A DNA stretch of 64,000 nucleotides. It comes from Cervus elaphus. Lineage: Eukaryota > Chordata > Mammalia > Artiodactyla > Cervidae. Positions within the stretch are counted from its first letter, which is position 1; each line of letters begins with the position of its first letter. Shown piece by piece: positions 46,241-57,715 of this stretch. Made by a program: the position numbers and the translations under genes. The notes beneath the pieces were generated by a model. It saw only the letters and a program-made list of their open reading frames with translations, was not told the DNA's origin and ran no database searches. The stretch is taken from NCBI RefSeq assembly GCF_910594005.1, contig NC_057848.1, positions 131,698,155 through 131,762,154 of the forward strand, in the 5' to 3' direction.

Positions 46241-46798
46241 GGTGTTGTTTTTGCTTTGGCTCCATCCCTTCATTCTTTCTGGAGTTGTTTCTCCACTGAT
46301 CTCCAGTAGCATATTGGGCACCTACTGACCTGGGGAGTTCATCTTTCAGTGTCCTATCTTTTTGTCTTTTCATACTGTTCATGGGGTTCTCAAGGCAAGA
46401 ATACTGAAGTGGTTTGCCATTCCCTTCTCCAGTGGACCACATTCTGTCAGACCTCTCCACCATGACCCGTCTGTCTTGGGTCGCCCCACATAGCATTGCT
46501 TAGTTTCATTGAGTTTGACAAGGCTGTGGTCCATGTGATCAGATTGGCTAGTTGTTTGTGATTGTGGTTTCAGTCTGTCTGCCCTCTGATGCTCTCTCTC
46601 AGTTCCTACTGTCTTACTTGGGTTTCTCTTACCTCGGACGTGGGGTATCTCTTCAAGGCTGCTCCAGCAAAGCACAGCCACTGCTCCTTACCTTGGACAA
46701 GGGGTAGCTCCTTTCGGCCACCGCCCCTGACCTTGGACTTGGGGTAGCTCTTCTAGGCTGTGCTCCTGTGCCGTCGCAGCCACTGCGCTCCTGCGCCA
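46241..46798 (-). mobile_element. Internally deleted BovB, 5' region
   Basis: Antisense BovB 5' region: GTTTTTGCTTTGGCTCCATC, ATCTCCAGTAGCATATTGGG, AGTGGACCACATTCTGTCAG, then GC-richer repeats of a TACCTTGGAC-type unit to 46798. The minus-strand frame 46379-46681 is the start of the BovB coding part. The 5' end lies next to the duplicated CATAGCACAG, and the 5' UTR-like repeats suggest a nearly complete 5' end, unusual in this window. Confidence 0.88.
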
Positions 46799-46960
46799 CA
46801 TAGCACAGGGAACTATATTCAATATCCTATGATAAACCATAATGGAAAAGAGTATAAAAAAGAATGTATATCTATGTATAACTGAATCACTGTGCTGTAC
46901 AGCAGAAATTAACACAACATTGTAAATTAACTATACTGCAATAAAATAAATTAATCTCCC
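46799..46960 (+). mobile_element. L1 3' UTR, right half
   Basis: Resumes with CATAGCACAGGGAACTATAT and ends with ACTGCAATAAAATAAATT. Continuous with 43890-44021. Confidence 0.92.
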
Positions 46961-48110
46961 CCTGCACTGATAAAATCAGAGTCTATTATAGTATTGTATT
47001 GTATCCTATCATTTCTGAGGGAAATCTCGCATACACATTCTTGGATGTGTGAGAAAAATAATTAGGTCCCGAAAGCCTACAAACCAGCCTGTTTTAAAAA
47101 ATTTCAGAGGATTATCTGGGATAAGAGGCTGGACACATAGACATAATATGCGATATTTAGTGTGATGAATCTTTTTCTATGGGATATAACTGAGTGCCCC
47201 TTGCCTTTTTACGGTTTTGCCCTACACTAACCTAGCTTTCCCACTCCATTTTTTTGAGGTTAGGAGTTAAGTTTTCCCTTGTTCCAAGCCTTTCCTGTCC
47301 CATCTTTGGGTTACTAAAGGAAAAGAGTCAGAAACACACTACATTTTCATTTTTTAAAAGGCTGTTGATGCTACATTTTCAATGGCAGTGTTCATCGGTT
47401 ATAAAAGTAGCAAGCAGTTGAGGTAATCTAAACTGGGATTTAAATAGTGGCTGTGCATTTCATTAACAAGATGATCTTTGCCTAAGTCAAAAGGTTTGAG
47501 GAATTTCCCCCATTTCATTTTCACGTTGTTTAAGTTTTGGCTTCCAGGAACTTTAGACAAAACACACACATGGGGTGGCATATAATACGGCAAAATGAGC
47601 TACAGGTCGTATATGCCAGAAGTCTGAGGGAAAAAAAAAAACAAATCAAATGAAAACAAGTGTGTTGGGCCAAATAACAAGAAATAAACAGAAATGAAGT
47701 AAAGTCACAAACCCAGCCAGAAAAGAAACAGAAACCCCATAAGAAAACATACTTAAGGAAATCAACAAAATGTGTAGCCAAAGGAACACCAGGAAGGTTG
47801 TTCCCAGATGGCCATCTCTCCTGGGCAGTCTTCCCCTTGGGAATGGAAACTCTTTAGCAGGCAGCCAGACTCCATGCTTTGGGCCCAGAGTGGGGCATTG
47901 CCTGTGGAAGGGACTGGGCCTTGTTAACCTTTGGCAGCTTTTAGTAAACCGAGGGGAAAGGATTCTTTCCTCAAAGCCTGCCCAGCCCTTCCTGAGGAGG
48001 CCCCATGGCTGAGGCTCCAGAGGGCAGGGTTGGGGAAATGGAGAATGAAGTAGAAGAATGGGGGGCCTCCCCACTTCCCAAAGAAAGCAAGATGCTCAGG
48101 AGACAAAATA
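46961..48110. other. Unique sequence
   Basis: No repeat recognised. A 142-aa open frame on the minus strand (47646-48074) has hydrophobic stretches but no recognisable domain, no supporting splice pattern and a composition that explains its length. Confidence 0.4.
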
Positions 48111-48113
48111 ACA

Positions 48114-48345
48114 TGTGGTGAAGACCACGAACTTTGTAGTTCACAGCGCTGGGTCTGGGTCCTACTTTCCTGTTCATTCTGTGACCTGGGGTGGTCATTG
48201 TACTTCTCTGTATCTCAATTTTCTCATCTGTGAAAAGGAGAACGGTGATATCCCTTATCTAACAAGGTGGCGGGGCCGGTGGCTGGTGGGGGGAGATAAA
48301 TGAGATAATGTAGATAACTACTCAGAATGGTGCTTTGTTGTTACA
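48114..48345 (+). mobile_element. MIR SINE
   Basis: Sense MIR: CATTCTGTGACCTGGGGTGG, TTCTCATCTGTGAAAAGGAG, GATAAATGAGATAATGTAGA. A G-rich insert (48266-48292) interrupts it. Confidence 0.78.
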
Positions 48346-48505
48346 CTAATTAGGGTGTTTGTTTATGTTAGTGATTGGATGGGGGAGCAGGAAAGGGGTA
48401 AGTGGTCAACCAGAATTCAGCAGAAGTCCAATAAGGCAATGAAGGAATACAGGCTTGCCCAGGAATCTCTGCCTTTGTGACCATTTTAGTTGTAGTATTC
48501 TTTGG

Positions 48506-48714
48506 GGCTTCCCAGGTGGCGCTAGTGGTAAGGAACCTGATTGCCAATAAGAGACTGCAGATTCGATCCCAGGGTTGGGAAGATTCCCTGGAGGAGGGCA
48601 TGGCAACCCACTTCAGTATTCTTGCCTGGAGAATCCCATGGAAAGAGGAGCCTGGCGGGCTACAGTCTATAGGGTTGCAGAGTCGGACAAGACTGAAGCA
48701 ACTTAGTGCACACA
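48506..48714 (+). mobile_element. Bov-tA SINE, full length
   Basis: Head GGCTTCCCAGGTGGCGCTAG, B-box-like AGATTCGATCCC, BovB tail to ACTGAAGCAACTTAGTG. Flanks ATTCTTTG and ATTCTTCTTTG are only a partial duplication. Confidence 0.92.
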
Positions 48715-49722
48715 CATTCTTCTTTGAGGTTTATGAATTCTTAGTTTTGCTGAGGAGTAAGTTCTCTAGGATCTTCCCCAAAACCAATTTGCCGTTCTTG
48801 ACGTCCTCAGAATTGTGTGAAACAAGTTCTCTGCACACATATGTATTAATGGATCAGTGTGGTATGGATTTCTCTGTGACTGACCCCAGTGATCCTGGCA
48901 GCTCTGGAATTTCCTGGGTACCAAGAGTTGGGTCCAGCGAACCAGCCACCCAGCATGGCTGGTGGCAAAGCAGACACATGAACCAGAGAATGGAAAATAA
49001 CCACAACTCCTATGCGGTTTCCCTGAGCATTTCTGAAACTTCACGGTCTCTAGTGGCTGAATCAAAATGCAGTACAAGGATATAAGAAAAATAAAGGTAC
49101 TGTGAAGAATATAAATATTCACTCTGCTTTAATTGTAGCCAATTCCCAAAAGGTCTATTCACATATCCATTTGTCCCGATTGTCTAGTAACAGAGGAGGC
49201 ACCATTCCCTCAAACTGGGTGACTCCACCATTGGTGAAATATCACAGGCTTTTCCCTAATGTTTCCTTTTCCTTCCTGTTATAGGAACTTGGCTGCTATC
49301 TTAGTTAAAGGTAAATTATTCGCTGTCAAGTAGGAATATTACAGGAGGATGTATGGACAGTTTAAAGTACAGTTTGAAAGTTCGATATTACATATCCACC
49401 TTTTGTCTTAAAAGTTGTTGAATAATCAAAAATTATTTCGTGCTGTACATAGTGTGGGTCATGTAGACATTAACCATCAATTGTGGCATTCTTAATAGCC
49501 ATTGGTGGTGACATTGTTAGAGAAGTGAATTTTCCCCTTGACAAAAATGCATAGGTCCCAAGTCCTTGTCCCTGAGTGCCAGGAGACTGTTTGTTTGGTG
49601 AGATGATGACTGCCTATTTACTAATCTGATCAATGAATTCCTGCTAGTGTGTTAATGTCCATAATGAATTCATGTATAACCACTCTTAGGGAATATATTT
49701 CCATTTTAACAGGAACATTCTG
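48715..49722. other. Unique sequence
   Basis: No repeat or exon recognised. The open frame 48477-49085 starts inside the SINE and has no domain. Confidence 0.42.
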
Positions 49723-49724
49723 AG

Positions 49725-49915
49725 GGCTTACCTGGTTCAGACGGTAAAGAATCTGCCTGCAATGCAGGAGACCCGGCTTCAATCCCTGGGTCAGGAAAAG
49801 GGAATGGCTACCCACTCCAGTGTTCTTGCCTGGAGAATTTCATGGACAGAGGAGCCAGGTGGGCTACAGTTCATGGGGCCTCAAAGAGTTGGACACCACT
49901 GAACGACTAACACTA
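49725..49915 (+). mobile_element. Bov-tA SINE
   Basis: Head GAGGGCTTACCTGGTTCAGA, B-box-like GGCTTCAATCCC, BovB tail to GACACCACTGAACGACTAAC. A few bases around the head/tail junction are lost (GGTCAGGAAAAGGGAATGGC). Confidence 0.91.
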
Positions 49916-50190
49916 TCTGAAGCCTTGGTGTCTTAAATTAACTTAAAGGAGGTCAGAGATATCTGTATAGCCATTTGAGGCACTGACTACTGCCTTCATG
50001 ATTCTGATTGACTGCAAACAATCAAACATCTTGATCTATCTTAGAAAAAGCCTCTGTTCCACCCCTGGATTGGGATAGTATGCTTGGACAACATCAATGA
50101 TAGCCTGGCTGTTCTATAGAAAATAATCCAGAAGCTCTTGTCTTTTCAGGCTTAAACTATATTAACAGATTCACCACTAGAACTGAGAAA
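49916..50190. other. Unique sequence
   Basis: Nothing recognised. Confidence 0.4.
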
Positions 50191-50194
50191 TTCA

Positions 50195-50335
50195 ACCCTA
50201 CTGTGTCAACAACTAGCTTTGTGGTCCTGGGAAAGTCCCTTCACCTCCGAGCCTTGGTTTCTTCCTTTTATAATTAGGAGAGTTGGACTAGATGATCTGT
50301 AATGTTCTTATAAGGTTGAAAGTTCTATAATTCTA
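50195..50335 (+). mobile_element. MIR-type SINE (MIR3-like end)
   Basis: Sense blocks AGCTTTGTGGTCCTGGGAAA, CACCTCCGAGCCTTGGTTTC and GACTAGATGATCTGTAATGT. Confidence 0.75.
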
Positions 50336-50860
50336 AAATCCATCAATGTAGTCTGCTAGGGTGTTGACGGTCTAAGTGTTGAATGCTGACGTATTTTCAG
50401 CGAGGTTACTTCGGGGCGTAGTGGTAATATCTCACTAGGGACATTGTCTTTTGTCTGAAGATTGCTCTCTTGCTGCAGAGGGTTCTTTTGCATTGCTCCA
50501 AGTGCTGTGTTAAAAACCTATAAACAGTGTCTTAATAGTTTTATCTTTCCAAGAACCATTGGATGCTCAATATTTCTTCTACACATCTTCAGAGTACTTA
50601 TTTTAGCTTCACTTGATTACAATCCAGAGTTTTTTTGGTTAGAGTATTTGGCTTGATGCTTACTTCAGCCAGTGATTCTGTCTGTCCAGTTTGGAAAGCC
50701 ACAGTGTTGAACAACTGCATGGGATACACTTTTTTTTAAACTTGATCCTTCCATGTTTCATCTTTTACCCCTCAAACTCTCACGGTAGGTAGTCTCCTGA
50801 CAATTTCAACATCATCTGATCTCCCAACATAGATCATGACCCTCTAAGTGTGATTTCAAA
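50336..50860. other. Unique sequence
   Basis: Nothing recognised. Confidence 0.4.
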
Positions 50861-50861
50861 T

Positions 50862-51430
50862 AATTGTTTTCTCCAGCAGTTCCATTTCTGGGTTTATAGC
50901 CAAAAGAACTGAAAGCAGGGTCTTGAAGAGATATTGTACACCCAGGTTCATAGCAGCTTTATTCACAATAGCCAAAAGGTAGGAACAACCTAGGTGTTCA
51001 CTTATGAATGAATGGATAAACAAAATGTGCTGTTGATATGTATAAACCATGGAATGTTCTTCAGCCTTCAAAAAAGGAAATTCTGACACATGCTACAGCA
51101 TGGTTGTATGAGGACATTATATATACTAAGCAAAATAAACCAGTCACAAAAAAAGACATGCTGTATAATCCCACTTATTTATATAAGGTATATAGAATAG
51201 TCAGGCTCATAGAAATAGAAAGTAGAATGGTGGTTGCCAAGAGCTGGAGGGAGGGGAAAATGGGGAGTTGCTGTTTAATGGGTAGAGAGTTTCAGTTTTG
51301 CAAGCTGAAAGATTTCTGGAGATTACTTGCATGACAGGTGAATATAGTTAACACTACCAAACTTTATACTTTAATATGGTCAAGATGGAACCTTTTGTGT
51401 TTTGTGTATTTTGCCAAATTAAAAATAAAA
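50862..51430 (+). mobile_element. Older L1 3' end fragment
   Basis: Same subfamily style as 4055-4665: AAAGAACTGAAAGCAGGGTC, TATTCACAATAGCCAAAAGG, AGGCTCATAGAAATAGAAAG and GGGAGTTGCTGTTTAATGGG appear in the same order. End near AAATTAAAAATAAAAG. Confidence 0.85.
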
Positions 51431-51935
51431 GTCTCACAGAACTCATTGCTTTCTGCGACTACTTCAAGTTCTATAATTCTGCCACAAGTGCTCACGAGTT
51501 TACTGTTTAGGCAAGTTGTTGGGAGCTGTTTCTGGTCACCTTGTTCTTGGTAGCCTGTTTACAATAAGCCACCTGGGTAATAAATTGTGAATGTCAAGTT
51601 GAGCTCACAAGTTTGGTGTGAAGTCTCAGGAGGTACAGATCTTGTATTTTTCCCTATTAAGCTCAAGGGATTGCACCTTTGGGGATGAGGCATATCCCAG
51701 CAGTGCTAGATAGTCTCCTGAAACTTTAAGCATCATTTTAGAAACTAAGCAAATAATTCCTCTATTGGAAACATGAACATTAGCCATCACCCAAACTGCC
51801 CCTCATAGACTCCAAGGGTGGCACTTTGTCTGCCTGTCTCGTTCACCTTTTTCACACATATTTGAGGCTCAATAAATGCTGAAGTATGAAAAGAAGTGCC
51901 CCCCAGGGTCAGCTTCAAGGGTGTGCAATCTGTGT
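51431..51935. other. Unique sequence with an L2-like end
   Basis: 51835-51885 (TTTGAGGCTCAATAAATGCT) resembles the 3' end of L2 in sense orientation. The rest is unclassified. Confidence 0.45.
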
Positions 51936-51947
51936 AGTTATACAGAG

Positions 51948-52145
51948 TTGTAGTGTTAGTCACTCAGTCATGTCCGACTCTTTGCGACCCGATGTACTAT
52001 AGCCCACCAGGCTTCTCTGTCCATGGGGTTCTCCAGGCAAGAATACTGGAGTGGGTAGTCATTCCCTTGTCCAGGAGATCTTCTGGACCCAGGGATTGAA
52101 CCCTGCGTTGCAGGCAGATTCTTTTACTGTCTGAGCCATCAGAGA
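51948..52145 (-). mobile_element. Bov-tA SINE, full length
   Basis: Antisense Bov-tA from GTAGTGTTAGTCACTCAGTC to GTCTGAGCCATCAGAGA. Exact 12-bp duplications AGTTATACAGAG (51936-51947 and 52146-52157). Confidence 0.95.
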
Positions 52146-52351
52146 AGTTATACAGAGGCCCACACTCAGAAAGGTCTGGCACTTTGGTTTAATGCCCTGC
52201 TATCACCTTCTTGACCTTATTAAATTTTGCTTTTGAACTTGTGCTTTTTTTTTAGTGAAATCTGATGGAACAAGGGAGCATGTGTGAGAATAGAGGAGGT
52301 ATTAGTGATATGAGTATCTGCTGTTCCTTGCTGCCTCACTGATGCTCTGCT

Positions 52352-52573
52352 GATGCTAAGTCACTTCAGTCGTGTCCGACTCTTTGTGACCCCATCATGG
52401 ACTGTAGCCCCCTAGGCTCCTCGGTCCATGAGATTCTCCAGGCAAAAATACTGGAGTTGGTTGCCATGCCCTTGTCCAGGGGATCTTCCCTACCAAGGAA
52501 TCGAACCCGCATCTCTTACATCTCCTGCCTTGGCAGGCAGGTTCTTGACCACTAGCCCCACCTGGGAAGCCCC
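52352..52573 (-). mobile_element. Bov-tA SINE, full length
   Basis: Antisense Bov-tA from TGATGCTAAGTCACTTCAGT to CCCCACCTGGGAAGCCCCAT, in good condition. Flanking duplication not clear. Confidence 0.92.
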
Positions 52574-52645
52574 ATTAGCTGCCCCATTAGCATGTACCAT
52601 TCATGATATCCCACGAGCACAGAATTCCAGTGGATCTATCATGTG

Positions 52646-52851
52646 GGCTTCCCCAAAGGTTCAGTAGTAAAGAATCCCCCTGCAATGCAGGAGATGCAGG
52701 TTTGATCTCTGGATTGGGAAGATTCCCTGAAGAAGGTAATAGCAACCCACTCCAGTATTCTTGCCTGAAGAATTTCATGGACAGAGGAGCCTGGTGGGCT
52801 ATAGTTGATAGGGTCGCAAAGAATTGGACACGACTGCATGCATGCACGTTG
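52646..52851 (+). mobile_element. Bov-tA SINE, full length
   Basis: Head GGCTTCCCCAAAGGTTCAGT, B-box-like AGGTTTGATCTC, BovB tail to GACACGACTGCATGCATGCA. Flanks TATCATGTG (52637-52645) and TATGATGTG (52852-52860) differ at one base. Three SINEs thus lie within about 0.9 kb in alternating orientation. Confidence 0.93.
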
Positions 52852-52860
52852 TATGATGTG

Positions 52861-53175
52861 AGTTCAGGGAGATGCCAAGTGTGTTCAACCTATAACTGAG
52901 TAAGTGAGGTAGCTGACAGACTGTGAGGTGAGACTTTCCATTAGAACCAGAACTGGCTTCGATTGCAGAATGAAAGCAGGGTGTTCTAAGACACATGAAG
53001 GAACAAGGAACTTTATCTTACTTGTATTATTAATACTTCCTTGTATTGGTCAACCACTCACATAGAAAATAATGAGATAGAAGGAAAGAGAAAAATAGGG
53101 CAGCCCATAATTCCTACTCATTCCAGTGCTTCCTTACTTATCAGAAACCAAGACTGAGAGTGGTTTTTCCTTTTT
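52861..53175. other. Unique sequence
   Basis: Nothing recognised. Confidence 0.4.
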
Positions 53176-53179
53176 TTCT

Positions 53180-53507
53180 TTTTAAAATTGAAGTATAGTT
53201 GATGTGCAATATCACCTAAACTACAGGTATACAATATAGTGATCCATAATTTTTAAAAGTGATACTCCATTTATAGTTATTACAAAATATTGGCTATATT
53301 CCCTGTGGTGTACAATATACCCTTGTAGCACCTCTTACTTCTCTACCTCTATCCTCTCCGCTACTGGTAACCACTAGTTTGCTTTCTATATCTGTGACTC
53401 TGCTTCTTTTTTGTTGTACTCACTAGTTTCTTGTATTTTTTAGATTCCACCTGCAAGTGATATCATACAGTATTTGTCTTTGACTTATGTCACTTAGCAT
53501 AATAATA
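53180..53507 (-). mobile_element. L1 3' UTR fragment
   Basis: Antisense L1 3' UTR: AATTGAAGTATAGTTGATGT, GGTAACCACTAGTTTGCTTT, TAGATTCCACCTGCAAGTGA and CTTATGTCACTTAGCATAAT, in the order seen as reverse complement in 32640-33000. Confidence 0.9.
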
Positions 53508-55325
53508 GAATGTGTGCATATGAAGAAGTGAAATAAAAACAAGCTCGTTTGGGGCACTATTTCCACTTTTCTGATGAGGACAAAATACACACATATGTAT
53601 AAGCTAGGGAATCTGAATTTCAGTAATTTCACCTATGGGTTAAATGGTCTTATTTTTGCATTTGTAACTGGCACCATGCAATATAAGATTAATGGCAAAC
53701 TCATGCTAATAATTTAAAATTTAAAATTTTAATTTTTTCTTTACTTAGAATGACATTAAATAGCAAATGAAAAACATCAGGACAAGGCAAGAGAGAAACT
53801 GCAGAAGAAAAGAAAAGGCTTTATACTTTGGTAACTTTAGTGGCACCTTTTTTCCTGCTTTTTAGAAAAGAGGGCCTACACTTTCATTTCACACAGGGCC
53901 CGGCCAATTATTTAGCTGGCTCTGATGTCCCCTACAGCATTTGGCTAGAATGTGTTTCAGGAAAGTGGGGAGAATCATCAAAGGGCCTCTATGTTCAAGG
54001 GGTCTTGAAATTAAATTCATGTCTGGTTCCAAGGACTAAAAAACCACAAGACATAGTCCTTGCAAGTTTCTTCTTTGTTTTTGTTCCTTACCCATACTGG
54101 ATGTGTGGTCAGGCCAGAGGGATTTGAATGAATCACTCACATCCTTAAAGGTTACATGACAATCACTTTTGTTTCCTTAACACTTAGCAGTGGCACCTGT
54201 GCTAATAGTTACATGTGAAATTAAGTCAGGAACAGATGGACTTCTAAGGCCAACTGTGGCCGGTCATGGAAAACCTGCCCTCCTTAAATAGCCTCTGGTG
54301 TAATTGTCTGCCCACACTCTGCCCACTTTTTGGGTTTAAATACAAGGCGACATTTGGTATGCATTTCCTGTAATAAAGAAACATGTGATGATTATTCCCA
54401 AGATGTTATTTTTAAGACTATTATTAACTGTGGTCTGTCTTTGGTTTCTCAGTTAAGGAAAAAGCAACTTGACTCGAAGCATCATTTGATTCAAGTTGGG
54501 CAACCCCATGGGAGCAAATCCCCTGCAGGAACCCTGAGTGAGGACACATTCCCTCCCCCATGCTTTGTAGATGGAGAGATAAAATGTTACAATGCCATGT
54601 ACAACATTGGGAATGCAACTAACACATGACACTATCTGTTTCTATAATAGGAGTAAATAAATAGATATTTATTTGAATATACCATTTTGAGGATAGTCAG
54701 GCACCTGCAGCCTTGGTTTTTCTTGCTTTTTTTTTTGTTGTTGTTTGTTTGTTTCTACTTTTAATATTAAAACTAACTTGAAAATAAATCATGTTTTCCT
54801 CAACATAAAAGAAGGAAAGACAGCATACATTGCAGCCATTAATTAAAAGAATAAGACAATGTTTGTATTTAAGGCGGGAAGGGGTTTGTAATAGAAAAGA
54901 AGTCTATGGTCACAGAGTCAGAACATAGTTGAGTCTGATTCATGCTTAGGTCTTCTGTCTTATGCTCAGTGCTTGTTTTAAGAGGTGAGTGCCAAAACAA
55001 GCAACTGGAAGGGTTCGAGTAGAGGCTAATACTCCCTGGGGAATGGTAAGAAATGCCCTCCAGTCTCATTCCCATTAGTAGTGAGGTGATGCCTAAAGGG
55101 TGAAGAAAGACCTGGGCTCGCTGCAATTTCCAGGAAGGCTTTGAATCTATGAAAACGATTGTGATCCATTTACTTAGCCCTACAGTGGACGTTCCCAGAT
55201 CGGTGTGTTTGAAATTAAGTACAGTTTATTTAAGAAGGTATCTGGCCAAGGTTAAGAGTGAGGCAGGGCCTTTTTAAATCTATAGCATATCTATAAAATC
55301 TATAAAATCCAGCCAAAGTTCATAA
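53508..55325. other. Unique sequence
   Basis: No firm repeat apart from a (GTTT)n/T tract at 54727-54755. No exon recognised. Confidence 0.4.
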
Positions 55326-55330
55326 TTAGT

Positions 55331-55383
55331 GTTAGGTTGAACCATATGAAAATGCTGATGGAGATTTCATATGGTGCAACTTA
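55331..55383. repeat. Short palindromic element (MITE-like hairpin)
   Basis: Arms of about 20 bases (starting TTAGGTTGAACCATATGAAA and ending TTTCATATGGTGCAACTTAA) are near-perfect reverse complements around a 13-base centre. The TTAGGTTG start resembles mariner-type terminal repeats such as MADE1, but the rest differs, so the family is not assigned. Confidence 0.65.
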
Positions 55384-56756
55384 ATACTTAAATATTTCTA
55401 CTTGTTATTTTCACAAAAGGATAGCTTTATGGTGAAAAGGGAAATGGATTATGTTGTTCTCTGTTCCTGCTTGCTCTGTGTTAACCGTGCTTTGGGTAAG
55501 GTAAGTATTTTTTCTTATATAGTCTTATCTTGGATTTTGTATCATCCTTTCAGACCTTTCTGGTGTGTAATGATCAATGTTAGGATATATCACAAAAATT
55601 TTATTATTAGTAATAGCTAAAGTGCTGACATTTGTGGACTTTTAACTTTTTATTTTTAATAAAATAAACCAGAATTGATGTTATGCCTATAATGATGATA
55701 CTCTTAACCAATTGCACAATAGTCTTTCTTCAATGGCAGAGAAAAGGCTACCCTGGGAGTGACGTCCATGGAAGAGAGTCACCCAGGTGACCGTCATATG
55801 ATAAGACTGATGGCAGAAAAATCTCAGAAACAGTATGATGCTTGCTCCAGTGGTACAGTGTAAGAGATGGTGGTTTGCATTAAGAGACAGTGGTGGGAAT
55901 GGAGCAGAGAGCCTTGGACCGAGGTCTTCAGAAGTACACTCTGACATAAGGATTTGTGTGCAAGTGGATTTTTCAAGAAACTCCCAGAAGAAGCAAACAA
56001 GGAAATGGAGGGGATAGGACAGTGGAGAAGCCAAGTGAGATGGGTATGTGGGCAAAGTCATGGAGAGCAGCCTCCTTTGATCCAGTGGGGAGCTCTGATG
56101 AATAAGGTATACCTCAAAGTCATCTCAACCCAGGGCAAAGAGGCTGGACTTTCATACTCCCATTCTTGTTGGTCATTGGCTAAGGTCTGATTGGGCAGAC
56201 AGTGAGGTGAGGGTGGGAGGGATGGAAAGTTCTAGACACTTCCAGATGTCATATTTGGGCAAGGCCCTTCAGCAACTGGAGGATGGTCCTGTGAAGAAGA
56301 GTCACAAGGCCATTATTGGCAAAAGCACAGTACAGCCAGGAGACAGGCACATGGGAATAGTTGAAAGGGCTTGAGGTGATTCCTGATTACCCACAGTGTC
56401 TGCCACACATCTGATTTCAGAAATATACCATAAAGAGAAAGGGAAAGGGCACAGCTTGGAGGAGTGTTCTACAATGCCCAGGATGCTACAGAACCGGTGC
56501 TCTGTCACTCATGCCCTGGGAGAAAAACAAATATTTTCAATCAATCCACTTTGCTCCACAGCCATAAATACCTCCTTAATTCAAGCCAATCTCACCTTTT
56601 ACCTGTACCACTGCAACCAGCATTCTACCTAGCTGCCAGGCATCTACTCTTGCTCCTCTATGTTCATTCTCTACACAGTATGCATGGCGATCTAAAAAAA
56701 AAAAAAAAATACAGTGCTGATGTCTGGGGATGGGCGTGAGTTGAGTTTGAGACACT
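55384..56756. other. Unique or unclassified sequence
   Basis: A poly-A tract lies at 56694-56709. The stretch 55850-56250 has the texture of an old repeat but I cannot name it. No exon recognised. Confidence 0.35.
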
Positions 56757-56772
56757 TTAATCAGCCCATGAT

Positions 56773-56986
56773 AGAAAAGTGAAAGTATTAGTAGCTCAGT
56801 CATGTCCGACTCTTTGCGACCCCATGGACTGTAGACTACCAGTTTCTATCTGTTGGATTCTCCAGGCAAGATTACTGGAGTGGGTAGCCATTCCCTTCTC
56901 CAGGGAATCTTCCCAACCCAGAGATTGAACTGGGGTCTCCTGCATTGCAGGAGGATTCTTTGCCATCTGAGCTACCAGGGAAGCTC
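56773..56986 (-). mobile_element. Bov-tA SINE, full length
   Basis: Antisense Bov-tA from AGTATTAGTAGCTCAGTCAT to CTGAGCTACCAGGGAAGC. Flanks of 16 bases (56757-56772 and 56987-57002, TTAATCAGCCCATGAT type) match at 14 positions. Confidence 0.94.
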
Positions 56987-57069
56987 TTAATCAACCCATA
57001 ATCACTACTAAACCTGCCCCCTCCCCACATTCTTTGGTAGACACAGTGGATATTTTCTCAAGTTTATGC

Positions 57070-57715
57070 AGCAGTATGCTGCTTTATGCCACCTCTCATC
57101 TCCCTGTGACCACCAACCCTCCTCACCCCTCCTCCAGATCACCCCCCTTGTAAGCATCTTACCACTTTCAAATTCTTTCCATATAGACATTCTGGAACCA
57201 CCAAAGTTAAGATGTAAATCTGGTCATGTGCGTCCCCTACTTAGAACCCTTTATCACACTTGGAATAGAATCAAGACTCCTTCTCGTGACCCATGAGCCC
57301 CACCTCAGCTGGCTCCTGTCTCTCCAATGGGCATTTTCCCGTTTGCACCAATATGTCTCTCTCACTTGACAATCTCTGCTTTTGTTATTTCCTCTGCCCC
57401 AGATTCTCATCCCCTTTCATTAATTTGGTTTCGCCTCAAATGTCCCTTCCTCAGAGAGGTAGTTCTCCATAATCCTTTGACTACAATGTCTATTCAGCCC
57501 CCTTCTAACATGTATTACTCTTTGATTTTCTCCACGGGACTTACTTCTATCTTGTCCATAGATTTGTTAGCTTATTGTCTGTCCCCCTGTCTAGAGTGTT
57601 AGCTCCAGGAGGCTTTGTCTGCACAGGCTACCACCGTATACCTCTGTAACAGTGCCTAGCACAGCCATAATAGGTGCACAGCAAATACCTGCTAACTCTG
57701 AAGTCAGTCTGCCAA
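57070..57715 (+). mobile_element. L2 LINE 3' end
   Basis: The order of blocks is that of L2: CTGGTCATGTGCGTCCCCTA, CCCATGAGCCCCACCTCAGC, CGCCTCAAATGTCCCTTCCT, TTAGCTCCAGGAGGCTTTGT, ACAGTGCCTAGCACAGCCAT and the final GCACAGCAAATACCTGCTAA. Diverged, with no useful open frame, as expected for an element that died early in mammals. Confidence 0.88.

Noticed and set aside
47646..48074. 142-aa minus-strand open frame with hydrophobic stretches
   Set aside because: No recognisable domain, no splice context, and overlapping frames of similar length on both strands point to composition and chance.
55740..56250. Possible ancient repeat
   Set aside because: Repeat-like texture but no family I can name; needs a profile search.
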